The notes beneath the pieces were generated by a model. The model worked only from the letters and a program-made list of their open reading frames with translations, was not told where the DNA came from and searched no databases. A stretch of DNA of 64,000 bases from Streptomyces bacillaris. Its GTDB lineage: Bacteria; Actinomycetota; Actinomycetes; Streptomycetales; Streptomycetaceae. The stretch spans positions 1,550,001-1,614,000 of the forward strand of contig NZ_CP029378.1 of the NCBI RefSeq assembly GCF_003268675.1, written 5' to 3'. Below are positions 35,340-44,731 of this stretch, one piece after another. Made by a program: the position numbers and the translations under genes. How positions within the stretch are numbered: the first letter of the stretch is position 1; every line of letters starts with the position of its first letter.

Positions 35340-36668
35340 ATGTCCCCCGAACCCTCTGCCCCCGGCGCCGACTCCGCAGCGTCCGCCGAGAAGCCCGGCA
35401 CCGCCCCCGCGCCGACCGGTCCCAAGGAGCCCGCCACCGCGCCTTCGGCACCTTCACCGCCTTCACCTTCCGAGGCGGCCGGGACACCCGGCACACGCAC
35501 CGGGCCGTCGGCCACGACGACCGGAGAGGCTACGGCGGAGAAGCCACCGGCCCCTGCCGAAGCGACGGCCGGGACCACGAAGAGCCGGGCACCGGCCGAG
35601 GCCGGACCGAACCCTGCGGCCGGGCCGGGGGTCGAGCCAGGCCCTGCGGCGGGATCGGGCCCTGCGGCCGGAAGCGGACCCGAACGGGGCCCCGCAGCGG
35701 GAACTGACGCCGGCTCGGGCCCTGCGGCCGGGGCCGGGGCCAGGGCCGGGGCCGGGGCCAGGGCCGGGGCCGGGGCTCGCCCGACGGCAGGGACCGGAGC
35801 CGGGGAGGGAGCCAGGACCGGAGCCGGGGCGCCCGACGCCGCGTCTCCCGGCGAGCCCCCGTCCACGGCGGGCACCACCGGATCGCCCGAAGGCCGTACC
35901 GAGGGCCTCGCCCTGGCCACGGCGCTCGCCGCGAAGCCGGGTACCAAGACCCTCACCGCCACCGACCGGGACCGTCCCCGCGCACCGGTCCTGGCGGGAG
36001 CGGTGTTCGTCGGCGCCGCCCTGGTGGCGATACCCGTGCTCCTGATGGGCAGCGCGAACGACGAGGAGCCCCGCAACAACCCGGCACCGGTCGCCGGGAG
36101 CGCCGACACGGTCCTCAACCCCGGTTCGGCCCCGGCGGCCCTGGACGACTACGTGATGGTGAAGCCCACCCCTTCCCCGACCGAGCAGAAGAAGGTCACC
36201 CCGCCGAAGGCGGCCCCCGCACCGGAACCCAGGACGAGCGCCCCGCCGAAGCCCACGCCCACCCCCACGCCCTCCCCGAAGCCGGAGGCGAAGCCCGAGC
36301 CGAAACCGGAGCCGAAGCCCAAGCCCAAGGCGGCCCCGCAGCCGAACTGGGGCACCCTGACGGTCTCCGCGCCCAGCTCCATCGGCGTCGGCCAGTCCTG
36401 GGCCACGAACCGCATCCGCATGACCATGCAGCAGGACGGCAACCTCGTCGTCTACAACGAGCAGAACAAGCCCATCTGGGCCGCCATGACCTTCGGCCAG
36501 AACCACCGCGCGATCTTCCAGCCGGACGGCAACCTGGTCATCCACAACGGCGACGACCGCCCGATCTGGGCCGCGAAGACCCACGACTTCGGCGGCGCCC
36601 GGATGGTGCTGCGCCCCGACGCCAAGGTGGTCATCGTGCACAACGGGCGGGTGGTCTGGTCGACCTGA
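35340..36668 (+). CDS. Single-pass membrane protein with extracellular B-lectin domain
   Basis: 442 residues, ATG with GAGGAGGAG upstream. The layout parallels the ricin-type lectin gene: about 215 disordered Ala/Pro/Gly-rich residues (including AGARAGAG repeats), one membrane segment at about 220-240, a Pro/Lys spacer, then a bulb-type mannose-binding lectin domain at about 340-442. Its Q-x-D-x-N-x-V-x-Y marks are QQDGNLVVY and QPDGNLVIH; the third copy (RPDAKVVIV) is degraded. No signal peptide, so the orientation is cytosolic N-terminus with the lectin outside. It diverges from the T7SS-associated gene. Cell-wall polysaccharide binding is inferred. Confidence 0.85.
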   Translation: MSPEPSAPGADSAASAEKPGTAPAPTGPKEPATAPSAPSPPSPSEAAGTPGTRTGPSATTTGEATAEKPPAPAEATAGTTKSRAPAEAGPNPAAGPGVEPGPAAGSGPAAGSGPERGPAAGTDAGSGPAAGAGARAGAGARAGAGARPTAGTGAGEGARTGAGAPDAASPGEPPSTAGTTGSPEGRTEGLALATALAAKPGTKTLTATDRDRPRAPVLAGAVFVGAALVAIPVLLMGSANDEEPRNNPAPVAGSADTVLNPGSAPAALDDYVMVKPTPSPTEQKKVTPPKAAPAPEPRTSAPPKPTPTPTPSPKPEAKPEPKPEPKPKPKAAPQPNWGTLTVSAPSSIGVGQSWATNRIRMTMQQDGNLVVYNEQNKPIWAAMTFGQNHRAIFQPDGNLVIHNGDDRPIWAAKTHDFGGARMVLRPDAKVVIVHNGRVVWST

Positions 36669-36703
36669 TCCGGTGCGGCGGGCTCCGGGCCGGCCCTCTC
36701 GCC

Positions 36704-39700
36704 TCAGCGCTCCAGGACGACCACTTCGTACCCGGCGCCGACGACGAGTTCGCCGCCGGGGGCGAGGGCGACGGCGCGGGGATCGACCGGCATCCGGATC
36801 TCGTGCAGCAGGGAGCCACGGCTCAATTCCCAGACGCGGAGAGCGAAGTGACAGGCTCCGACGGCCACCGGCACCCCGTCCAGCAGACCGAACTCCACAT
36901 CGGACACCCAGCCGTTTCCCAGGCGGAGCAGCTGCTTCCGGGCTCGTAGATCCCAGACCTGCAGGCCACCATGGGCGGTGGCGGCCAGGACCACGGCGTT
37001 CTGTCCGTCGGTGCCGCAGGCCAGCGCGTTCACCTGATCGGTGAGGCCGGTCAAGGTACCCACCCGTCCATGGTCGGTGAGATCCCAGACATCCACGGAC
37101 CACCCTTCCTCGTCGGGCCATCCGTTCTGCGCCCTCACCGCCAGCGGGCGCCCGTCGACGAGAGCCCATGTCAGAGATCCCAACTGCCGGACGGCAGCGG
37201 GAGTGGTACTGATCTCTCGACGCTCCAGGTACCAGACACTCGTGGGGCCCCTGCCGGAGCCCGGGGCCCCGAACAGGGCAACCGGTTCACCACCGAGGTG
37301 TCCGCAGGCCAGAAAGGTCGGGTGCTTGGCCTCGGCCCTCCCCGTCTCCGACCCGCTCGCGAGATCCCACACCCGGACCGTGTCGTCGTGTCCGCTCGTC
37401 ACGGCCATCGGTGAGCCGGCCACCGTGGTGCACGCCATCCGCGCCACCCAATGGGTGTGCCCTTCCAGACGGCGCAGTTCCCTCCCCGAGGTCAGGTCCC
37501 ACACGCGGCCTGTGTGGTCGTGGCTCGCCGACACCGCGACGGTGGCCCCCTCCAGCACCGCGCATGCGACCGCCGACACTCTGCTGGAATGGCCCGAAGG
37601 CTCCACCTGCTCATCCCGCTCCTCCAGGCTCCACAAACGCACCGACCCTGCGCTGTCGGCGCTTGCGGCGACCGGACGGCCGTCCACCTTGGTGACGGCG
37701 ATGCAGTGCACCCAATCCCGGTGGCCGTTGAGCCGGGCGAGCAACCGGCCTGTCGGCTGTTCCCTGAGCTCCATCGAGCCGTCCCCGTACCCCACCACCA
37801 TGACCGGACTGCCGTCGAGTTCCGTGAAAGCGATGGCCGACACCCAGCCCCGGCCGACCTGGACAGAGGTGACGACGGCATCCGTGCCCGGCTCCCGGAA
37901 TTGCAGCCGGCCGTCGCGGTAGCCGAGGGAGACCAGCGGACGGCCGTCCTGGACGAGGGTCGAGACCGCTCGGCAGTCCACGGAATCGTGGATCTCTTTC
38001 CCTTCTCCCGTGCCCAGGTCCCAGCACCGCAGCGAGCCCCATGGCGAACCGACGAAGACCAGGGTCGTTCCCTCCATCTGTAGGCAGACCAACGGAAGGT
38101 CTTCCTGCCCTCCAGCAGTTCCCGGAAAGTTCCCGCGTACCTCCCCGGTCCGGAAATCACGAGTCCAGGCCGAGCCGTCCGGGCCACAGCCGACGATGAG
38201 CACCTCACCGTGGAGCCGCGTACAGGACAACGCCGCAACGGCGGGCTCGATTCTCCACTCATCGACCTCGTCGGCGGTTCCGCCCTCCTCCCGCACCACG
38301 AACTGCCGGGCCGCCGTGGTCCGGTCGAGGTCCCAGACGCGTACGGTTCCGTCCTTGGAGGCGGTCACCGCATACGTGACCCCGTCCACCTCCACACAGT
38401 CCATCGCGGTCACCGTACGGGTATGGCCGTCCAGGGTGGCCACACAGCTCTGCTCCGCCGGATCCCAAATTCGGACCGGGCCGCCGAGCTGGGCGCTGAG
38501 CACCACCGGCATCCCATTCAGCTCGGTCGAGACCAGCGGGTCACCGGCAAACGAATCCAGCTCGCCCCGGAACAAGCTGCTCGTCTGGGAGCCGGTCGCC
38601 CAGCGCGGTGTCCATTCCAGGTGGCGCCCCAGTGTCTTCCGGTGGTGCTCCAGGCGGTAGCGGGCCGCGTCCACCGCCAGGACCTGGGCGCGTTCATGGG
38701 CGCACAGATCCCGGTAGAGGTGGGCCGAGGTCCGGTACATCGTGCGGACGCGCCGGGCCGCCTCGTCCCGTACGCCGTCCATCGCGGCCAGCAGCCCGTC
38801 GGGGTCGGCGTGGACGAGGAACCACGCGTCCTGGAGCAGACGTTCGAGGTCGTCGGAGGCGGCGGCGTGGCCCGCCAGATGGGCGTGGACGTAGGGGTGC
38901 GCGCGTTCCCAGTCCGGGCCGTCGCCGTGGGTCCTCGGCGGCACCGAGGACAGCAGTTCGGCCGTCATCCGGCGCTGGTCCTCGCGGCTGCGCCGCGCAT
39001 CGCGCAAGTGCTCGGCCAGCGCCTCGTGGTAGAGCCGGAACACCGACCGGCCCTCACCTGCCTGCACCTCCACGATGTAGGCGCCCGCCTGCCTGAGCAG
39101 CCAGTCCACGTCGTCGTTGCTGCACTTCTCGCCGGAGAGGGCCGCCGCCAGCGGGGCCCAGAGCGAGTCCCAGGGCAGGCCGGTCCCCTCCGCGTACGCC
39201 AGGGGGCGCAGCAGTCTCCGTACCCGCTGCTCGTCGTCCCCGTACCGGGCCAGATAGGCATCGAAGGCCTGGCCGACCTCGGAGGGCAGCTCCTCCTCCC
39301 AGCCGGGACGGGAGACGTCGGGGGCCAGGTCGCCATGGAGCAGGGCCCGTACGGTCATCCGCGCCACCAGGAAAGAGCGGCCCGCGCGCCGGGCGACCGC
39401 GACGGCCACGGCCTCCCGGTCCTCGGCCGTCGGGCCGCCCGGCATCTCCGTCAGCGCGCGCCGTGCGTACTGCTCGATGTCGTCGCGTCCGGTGTACGCG
39501 TCGGTGTCCAGGTCGATGATCTCTACGGCCCGGCCCAGCTCGGGAATCATGGTCCGCCGGGTGCCGATCAGCAGGCGCAGGTTGTGCAGGGCGGACATCG
39601 GCCGGAGCAACTCCCGGGCGATACGCTGCGGTTCGCGGCCCCCGACGCCGGTGCCCGCCTCCTCCAGCGCATCGACCAGCACTGTCCGCAGCGGGCCGGT

Positions 39701-40909
39701 GTACTCCGCGAGCCCGGCCAGCAGCTGCGCCGGACCGTCCGCCTCCACCTCCAGCGCGGCGGCCAGCCGGGCGGTGAGGCTCTCCAGGGTGGTGCCGTGT
39801 GCGTGTACGGAGACCGTCACCGAGCCGGGCGGCGGCAGCAGGTGGGCGGGGGCCTCGGGGTGGTCCGGGCGGGCCAGCGCGAGCAGCCGGCCCAGGACCG
39901 CCGACTTCCCGGACCCCGGGTCCCCGGTCACGACCCGCGCGCGGGCGTCGTGGACGGGTTCGCGCAGCCAGCCGGCCACCGTGGCCAGGGCCTGGAGGCG
40001 CCCCACGAACCAGTCGCCGGGCTCGCTCGCGTACTCCACCCCCCGGCCCCGCGGGCCGAAGTGCGCGGTCCACTCCCGCTGCGACTGCACGTCCATGGCC
40101 TCGTCGGGCAGGCCCGGCCGGTACTTCGGGTTGGGCAGGAACGGCGGGACGGCCCGGCCGGACACCGCGTGGTAGCTCGCGCACTGGTCCGGGCCGTGCT
40201 CGCGGAGATGGCCGTTGACCTGGCCGGTCACCGTGGGGATGTCCAGGTAGCGCTGGCGCATTCCGGCCGTGCCCGCGCGGACCGCGCTCTCCAGCGCGGT
40301 GACGAAGGCGTGGTCGTACGCCGCCTCGCGGGACCGGGCGGAGGCCATCAGCCACAGCCCGTCGGCGTCCGGCGGGCGGGAGTCCACCAGCTGGCCGGTG
40401 ACGTTGGCGATCTCGGCCGCGCCCAGTTCCGCGTAACAGGTGTCGAGCAGGAGGAGGGCGTGGCCGACCCTCGTGTCGACCAGCAGGTCCGCGAGTTCGC
40501 GGGTGGCGAGCGTGGTGCTCACCCGGTTGTGCTTGCTGGTGCGGCAGGTGAGCCGGTGGCTGCGGTCGTCCCGCAGGCCGTGCCCGGCGTAGTACACGAC
40601 GAGGACGTCCTCCGGGCCGCGCCCGTCGGCCTTGAGCCAGTCCTCCAGCCCGGCGCGCACCAGTTGGGCGTCGGGCGCCCCGGCCAGTTCCGGGAGGATC
40701 TCGGTGTAGCCGAGGGAGGAGAAGAGGGCCTTCACCCGGCGCAGGTCGTCGGGGACACCCGGCAGGTCCGCGAGCGCGGGGTCCTCCGTGAACGTGTGGG
40801 CGCCGAAGGCGAACACGTACCGGTTGAGACCGTCGGTGGCTTCTTCCCCGGGAGCGCCCGTCATCGGGCCGTCCGTCGTCGAGCCATCTGCCGTCGTGCC
40901 CTCTGTCAC
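36704..40909 (-). CDS. Caspase-like / P-loop (STAND-type) / WD40 conflict-system protein
   Basis: 1401 residues from GTG 40909, which overlaps the upstream hydrolase stop by GTGA; longer in-frame extensions are antisense to that gene. Residues 25-260 are a C14 caspase-like domain with YYAGHG (His110) and LLLDTCYA (Cys158). A P-loop GDPGSGKS lies at 329-336 in a NACHT/STAND-like ATPase with a winged-helix/helical region to about 740. Residues about 745-1400 contain around 13 WD40 repeats (VRVWDL marks with GH dipeptides), enough for two propellers. By analogy the propeller senses a target, the NTPase oligomerises and the caspase cuts proteins, as in bacterial defence or programmed-death systems. 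The target is unknown. Confidence 0.88.
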   Translation of the reverse strand: MTEGTTADGSTTDGPMTGAPGEEATDGLNRYVFAFGAHTFTEDPALADLPGVPDDLRRVKALFSSLGYTEILPELAGAPDAQLVRAGLEDWLKADGRGPEDVLVVYYAGHGLRDDRSHRLTCRTSKHNRVSTTLATRELADLLVDTRVGHALLLLDTCYAELGAAEIANVTGQLVDSRPPDADGLWLMASARSREAAYDHAFVTALESAVRAGTAGMRQRYLDIPTVTGQVNGHLREHGPDQCASYHAVSGRAVPPFLPNPKYRPGLPDEAMDVQSQREWTAHFGPRGRGVEYASEPGDWFVGRLQALATVAGWLREPVHDARARVVTGDPGSGKSAVLGRLLALARPDHPEAPAHLLPPPGSVTVSVHAHGTTLESLTARLAAALEVEADGPAQLLAGLAEYTGPLRTVLVDALEEAGTGVGGREPQRIARELLRPMSALHNLRLLIGTRRTMIPELGRAVEIIDLDTDAYTGRDDIEQYARRALTEMPGGPTAEDREAVAVAVARRAGRSFLVARMTVRALLHGDLAPDVSRPGWEEELPSEVGQAFDAYLARYGDDEQRVRRLLRPLAYAEGTGLPWDSLWAPLAAALSGEKCSNDDVDWLLRQAGAYIVEVQAGEGRSVFRLYHEALAEHLRDARRSREDQRRMTAELLSSVPPRTHGDGPDWERAHPYVHAHLAGHAAASDDLERLLQDAWFLVHADPDGLLAAMDGVRDEAARRVRTMYRTSAHLYRDLCAHERAQVLAVDAARYRLEHHRKTLGRHLEWTPRWATGSQTSSLFRGELDSFAGDPLVSTELNGMPVVLSAQLGGPVRIWDPAEQSCVATLDGHTRTVTAMDCVEVDGVTYAVTASKDGTVRVWDLDRTTAARQFVVREEGGTADEVDEWRIEPAVAALSCTRLHGEVLIVGCGPDGSAWTRDFRTGEVRGNFPGTAGGQEDLPLVCLQMEGTTLVFVGSPWGSLRCWDLGTGEGKEIHDSVDCRAVSTLVQDGRPLVSLGYRDGRLQFREPGTDAVVTSVQVGRGWVSAIAFTELDGSPVMVVGYGDGSMELREQPTGRLLARLNGHRDWVHCIAVTKVDGRPVAASADSAGSVRLWSLEERDEQVEPSGHSSRVSAVACAVLEGATVAVSASHDHTGRVWDLTSGRELRRLEGHTHWVARMACTTVAGSPMAVTSGHDDTVRVWDLASGSETGRAEAKHPTFLACGHLGGEPVALFGAPGSGRGPTSVWYLERREISTTPAAVRQLGSLTWALVDGRPLAVRAQNGWPDEEGWSVDVWDLTDHGRVGTLTGLTDQVNALACGTDGQNAVVLAATAHGGLQVWDLRARKQLLRLGNGWVSDVEFGLLDGVPVAVGACHFALRVWELSRGSLLHEIRMPVDPRAVALAPGGELVVGAGYEVVVLER

Positions 40910-41823
40910 CGGGCCAGGCCCGTGGCGATCGCCGTTCCCGTCTCCACGGCCGTCAGATAGGACCGCATGCTGTGCATGTCGGACCCGTTGTCGACCGGCA
41001 GGTCCACGACCTCCGGGCCGAAGCGGGGCGCGAGGTCGCGGACGAGGGCGACCACATCGCCGCTGTCGGCCAGGTTGGTCCACCGGTCGACGGCGGCCGG
41101 CCAGACGCCCGTGCCGTCCTGCCCGGGGGCGGGCTCCAGGCGGTCGAAGACCAGCTTCGCCAGACCCAGCGGGGAGCCGAGGGTGACCAGGGTCAGTGAC
41201 TTCTGCCCCGGCGGGAGCGCGCACAGCACTTCGTACGCGACCACCGAACCCAGCGAGTGGCCCACGACCACCCGGGTCTCGGGCGTGATCAGCTCCGCGG
41301 CCCGGGCCCGTACGGCGGAGCGCAGTTCGGGTTCGGTGAAGTAGCGGCGGACCTGCTTGAGGTCCGAGATGAGCAACCGGTCGGAGACCGCGCCGAAGAA
41401 CCGTGTACGGGTCAGGGCGTCCAGTGCTCGGCGGACCCGGTCCACGGTCAGCGGCCGGGAGGCCAGATGGCCGACGGCACCGCGGGGAGCGGGGCCGGGG
41501 CTCCCGGCCGGGCCGGTGTCCGGTCCGGGGATGCGCGGGTCGAGCCGGGCGGCCTCCCGCCACCAGGTCTCCAGCAGCTCGGCCTCGAAGCCGGGCTCCA
41601 CGTCCTCCGCCCGGTAGTACGGCTCGCCCCGCGTGCCGGGCCGCCGGTAGAGATCGCCGTATCCGGCGCAGACGGTTTCGCCGTCGGCCAGCCGTCCGAG
41701 CGTGGAGTCCCGGCGCAACGCGAGCCCGACCCCGCCGCGCAGGGCGGGCTCCACCTCGGCCAGCAGCGTCTCGGCGGTGTCGAGCTGCCGCCCCACTCCG
41801 TGCACCACGACAACTCGGCTCAT
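40906..41823 (-). CDS. Alpha/beta hydrolase coupled to the caspase-WD40 gene
   Basis: 305 residues from ATG 41823. VVVVHGVGRQ at the N-terminus is the first strand and oxyanion region. The nucleophile elbow is GHSLGS (Ser190), with a probable Asp256 (LADSGDVV) and His284 (SDMHSMRSYL). There is no signal peptide, so it is cytosolic. The family is lipase/PGAP1-like serine hydrolase. It is the first gene of a two-gene operon and shares GTGA with the caspase gene, so they are translationally coupled; it may be a second effector (for example a lipase) or a processing enzyme. Confidence 0.85.
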   Translation of the reverse strand: MSRVVVVHGVGRQLDTAETLLAEVEPALRGGVGLALRRDSTLGRLADGETVCAGYGDLYRRPGTRGEPYYRAEDVEPGFEAELLETWWREAARLDPRIPGPDTGPAGSPGPAPRGAVGHLASRPLTVDRVRRALDALTRTRFFGAVSDRLLISDLKQVRRYFTEPELRSAVRARAAELITPETRVVVGHSLGSVVAYEVLCALPPGQKSLTLVTLGSPLGLAKLVFDRLEPAPGQDGTGVWPAAVDRWTNLADSGDVVALVRDLAPRFGPEVVDLPVDNGSDMHSMRSYLTAVETGTAIATGLAR

Positions 41824-41969
41824 GCTTCCCCGATCCCCGGATCCCCCGATTTCCGCATACGTGCTGCGGTGCTTCCGACGCGAGCATACTGGGACACGGG
41901 TGCCGCCGATTCCCTTACAGAACAACTCGCCTGACGTGCAGTCAGTTCCGTACCGTCAGCTCTGTCCGG

Positions 41970-42626
41970 TCAGCCCCGTCCCGTCAGCCCCGCCTCGTGC
42001 GCGGCGATGGCGGCCTCCACCCGGTTGCGTACGCCGAGTTTGCCGAGGATCGCGCTGACATGGGCCTTCACCGTTCCCTCGACGAGGTGCAGCCGGGCGC
42101 CGATCTCGGCGTTGGAGAGCCCGGCCCCGAGCAGCGCGAGCACCTCCCGCTCCCGCCCGGTCAGCCGGTCCAGGGGGCGCCGGTGGCTCACCGCGCCGGG
42201 GAGGCGGCCCGAGCGCAGGCCCTCGACGACCCGGGCCGCCACCCGGGGCGAGAGGTAGGCACCTCCGGCCGCCACCGCGTGCACACCGGCCAGCAGCTCC
42301 CGGGGGTCGTCCGCCTTGAGCAGGAAGCCGCTGGCCCCTTCCCAGAGGGCGCGGGCGATGAAGTCGTCCTCGCCGAAGGTGGTCAGCATCACGACCCCGG
42401 TGCCGGGCAGTTCGCGGTGGATACGGGCGGCCGCCGCGATGCCATCGAGTCCGGGCATCTGGATGTCGACCAGGGCCACTGCCGGCCGGTGCCTGCGGAC
42501 CGCCTCGACCGCCTCGTGTCCGTCGGCGGCCTCCGCCACGACCTCGATCGCGGGGTCCCTCGCCAGGATCGCGCGGACCCCCGCCCGGACCATCGCCTCG
42601 TCGTCCGCGATCAGCACCTCGACCAT
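41970..42626 (-). CDS. NarL/LuxR-family response regulator
   Basis: 218 residues, ATG start. The receiver domain has the acidic pocket (ADDE), phospho-acceptor Asp in ALVDIQMPG near residue 53, conserved Thr (LTTF) and Lys (LLKAD). The C-terminal LuxR-type HTH reads LTGREREVLALLGAGLSNAEIGARL. It is divergent from the ABC transporter and histidine kinase genes, so it very likely forms a two-component system with that kinase and controls the transporter operon. Confidence 0.92.
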   Translation of the reverse strand: MVEVLIADDEAMVRAGVRAILARDPAIEVVAEAADGHEAVEAVRRHRPAVALVDIQMPGLDGIAAAARIHRELPGTGVVMLTTFGEDDFIARALWEGASGFLLKADDPRELLAGVHAVAAGGAYLSPRVAARVVEGLRSGRLPGAVSHRRPLDRLTGREREVLALLGAGLSNAEIGARLHLVEGTVKAHVSAILGKLGVRNRVEAAIAAHEAGLTGRG

Positions 42627-42717
42627 CGGAGCATCGTAACGACCCCTGCCGGAAAGCCCCCTGTCGAACGTCCCGCACCGCCGCGGACACCTGACGAAAG
42701 TAGGGGGTCGGAACACT

Positions 42718-42742
42718 CCCCGGCGGCCGATGTGCGCCGGGG
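42718..42742. promoter_or_regulatory. Inverted repeat in the response-regulator/ABC control region
   Basis: Perfect 8-bp arms CCCCGGCG and CGCCGGGG around 9 nt, in the 195-nt divergent region. Candidate operator for the adjacent response regulator, or simply a hairpin in the ABC operon leader. Confidence 0.35.
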
Positions 42743-42821
42743 ATCGCGTTTCTACGGTCGGGAGGACAGCAGAGGACTGCAGAGGGCAGCACAGGAGCCC
42801 CACCCACCGGAAGGAACCGAC

Positions 42822-43832
42822 GTGATCACCTTGAGAGGGCTGACCAAGCGCTACGGCACGACCGTCGCCGTGGACGGGCTGACGCTGGACGTCGCGGAGG
42901 GCCGGGTCACGGGCTTCCTCGGTCCCAACGGCGCCGGGAAGTCGACGACGATGCGCATGATCCTCGGACTTGACCACCCCACCTCCGGGGAGGCGCTCAT
43001 CGGCGGCCGGCCGTACGCCTCCCTGCGTCACCCGGTACGTGTGGTGGGCGCGTTGTTGGACGCCAGGGCCCTGCACCCCGCCCGCTCGGCGCGCAGCCAT
43101 CTGCTGGCGCAGGCGCACAGCAACGGCATCCCGGCACGCCGGGTGGACGAGGTGCTCGACGAGGTCGGGCTGACCACGGTGGCACGGCGGCGCACCGGGG
43201 GGTTCTCGCTCGGCATGTACCAGCGGCTCGGCATCGCCGGCGCCCTGCTGGGCGACCCCGAAGTGCTGGTCCTGGACGAGCCGGTGAACGGCCTCGATCC
43301 CGACGGGGTGCGCTGGGTACGGGAATTGGTCCGCGCGCAGGCGGACCGGGGGCGGACCGTCCTGCTCTCCAGCCATCTGATGAGCGAGATGCAGCTCACC
43401 GCCGACCAGCTCGTCGTCATCGGCCGGGGGCGCCTGCTGGCGGACAGCCCGATGGCATCCCTCCTCTCGGAGAACTCACGGCCTTCGGTACGCGTACGGG
43501 TGCCGCACCCCGAGGACCGCCGCACCCTGCTGACCCATCTCGACGGTGAGCGCGAGGCGGGAACAGCCCCCGGTTGCACGGCCCTTGACGGCGCGGAGCC
43601 CGCGACCAGCGCACGGACCGTGGACGGCGCGGAGATCGTGGTGGAGGGGAGGACCGCCGAGGAGATCGGGGATCTGGCCCACCGCCTCGGCATCCGGCTC
43701 CACGAACTCCGTTCCGTGACCGCTTCCTTGGAGGAGGCGTACATGGAACTGACCGAACGCAGCGTGGAGTACGCGGCCCCGCCGGTCCGGGCCGGGCACT
43801 CCCGTACCACCACGACACCGGACGGGGTGTGA
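42822..43832 (+). CDS. ABC transporter ATP-binding subunit
   Basis: 336 residues, GTG with GGAAGG 7 nt upstream. Walker A is GPNGAGKST near residue 39, the signature is FSLGMYQRLGIA, Walker B is VLVLDEPVNGLDPDG and the H-loop lies in LLSSHL. The last 100 residues form the accessory domain common in drug-export or bacitracin-type importer/exporter ATPases (DrrA-like class). It overlaps the permease start at its stop codon. Likely exports or protects against a membrane-active compound under control of the adjacent two-component system; the substrate is unknown. Confidence 0.92.
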   Translation: MITLRGLTKRYGTTVAVDGLTLDVAEGRVTGFLGPNGAGKSTTMRMILGLDHPTSGEALIGGRPYASLRHPVRVVGALLDARALHPARSARSHLLAQAHSNGIPARRVDEVLDEVGLTTVARRRTGGFSLGMYQRLGIAGALLGDPEVLVLDEPVNGLDPDGVRWVRELVRAQADRGRTVLLSSHLMSEMQLTADQLVVIGRGRLLADSPMASLLSENSRPSVRVRVPHPEDRRTLLTHLDGEREAGTAPGCTALDGAEPATSARTVDGAEIVVEGRTAEEIGDLAHRLGIRLHELRSVTASLEEAYMELTERSVEYAAPPVRAGHSRTTTTPDGV

Positions 43833-44641
43833 CCGCCATGAGTACGCTGTCCCCCCGTCCCGCCCCCGCCGCGCCACGTGCCCTTCCCGCACCCACGGGC
43901 GGCGGGCTCCCCGGTGCGGTCCGTGCCGAGTGGACCAAGCTCCGGTCGCTGCGCTCCCCCTACATCTGCCTGTCGGCGGGCGCCCTGCTGACCGTGGTCT
44001 TCACCTTCTACTACGGCTCGATCGCCAGGATCAACGACCATCCGGTCCAGCCCCTGGGCAACGCGACCGTCGCCTCCGTCGTCCTCGTCCAGTTCGCGGT
44101 CGTCGTCCTCGCGATGGTGGCGGTGACGAGCGAGTACACGACCGGCAGCGTCCGCTCCTCCCTGCTGTGGGTGCCGGTCAGGCGCCATGTGCTCCTGGCG
44201 AAGTCGCTGGTGGCCGGGGCGGTGGGGTTCGGCGCCGGGCTCCTCTACGCGGTCCTGGGCATGGCCGTCGCCTGGCCCTCCTTCGACGGTCACGCCACCT
44301 TCGACGCGGCCGAAGCTACGGCCCAGGCGCTCGCCATGGCGGCCGTTCTGGCGCTGACCGCCGTCCTGAGCGTGGGCGTCTCCTTCGCCCTGCGGAACGC
44401 GGCGGGCGCCCTCTCCGCCCTCTTCGGTCTGCTGTCCGCCCTCCCCGCCCTCTGCGTCGGTCTCGGCGGCACGTTCCTCCTCACGGTCGACAGCTACCTT
44501 CCGCAGACCGCCGGCGGCCACTTCCTGCTCGGGGACGGCGGCGCCCCCTACCCTCGGTGGGCCGGTCTGCTGATCGTGGCGGCCTGGGCCGCAGTCGCCC
44601 AGCTGGCGGGCCGGGCTCTGCTCGTACGGCGGGACGCATGA
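43829..44641 (+). CDS. ABC-2-type transporter permease
   Basis: 270 residues; GTG overlaps the ATPase stop, and an ATG lies three codons later. An N-terminal cytosolic stretch with EWTKLRSLRSP, the usual mark of Streptomyces ABC-2 permeases, is followed by six hydrophobic segments. TSEYTTGSVRSSLLWVP matches the conserved loop after the second segment. It forms one transporter with the preceding ATPase. Confidence 0.9.
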   Translation: MTAMSTLSPRPAPAAPRALPAPTGGGLPGAVRAEWTKLRSLRSPYICLSAGALLTVVFTFYYGSIARINDHPVQPLGNATVASVVLVQFAVVVLAMVAVTSEYTTGSVRSSLLWVPVRRHVLLAKSLVAGAVGFGAGLLYAVLGMAVAWPSFDGHATFDAAEATAQALAMAAVLALTAVLSVGVSFALRNAAGALSALFGLLSALPALCVGLGGTFLLTVDSYLPQTAGGHFLLGDGGAPYPRWAGLLIVAAWAAVAQLAGRALLVRRDA

Positions 44642-44731
44642 CGGCCGGGGCGGACCGAGCGGGTCGAGCGGGCTGAGCAACGGTGGCGGACCAACAGGGC
44701 CGGTGGCCGGGAGAGAGAGAAGGAGACGGAC

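Noticed and set aside
40910..41887. N-terminal extension of the caspase gene over the hydrolase gene
   Set aside because: It would run in another frame through the hydrolase; the GTGA overlap at 40906-40909 gives a natural start and the caspase domain begins right after.
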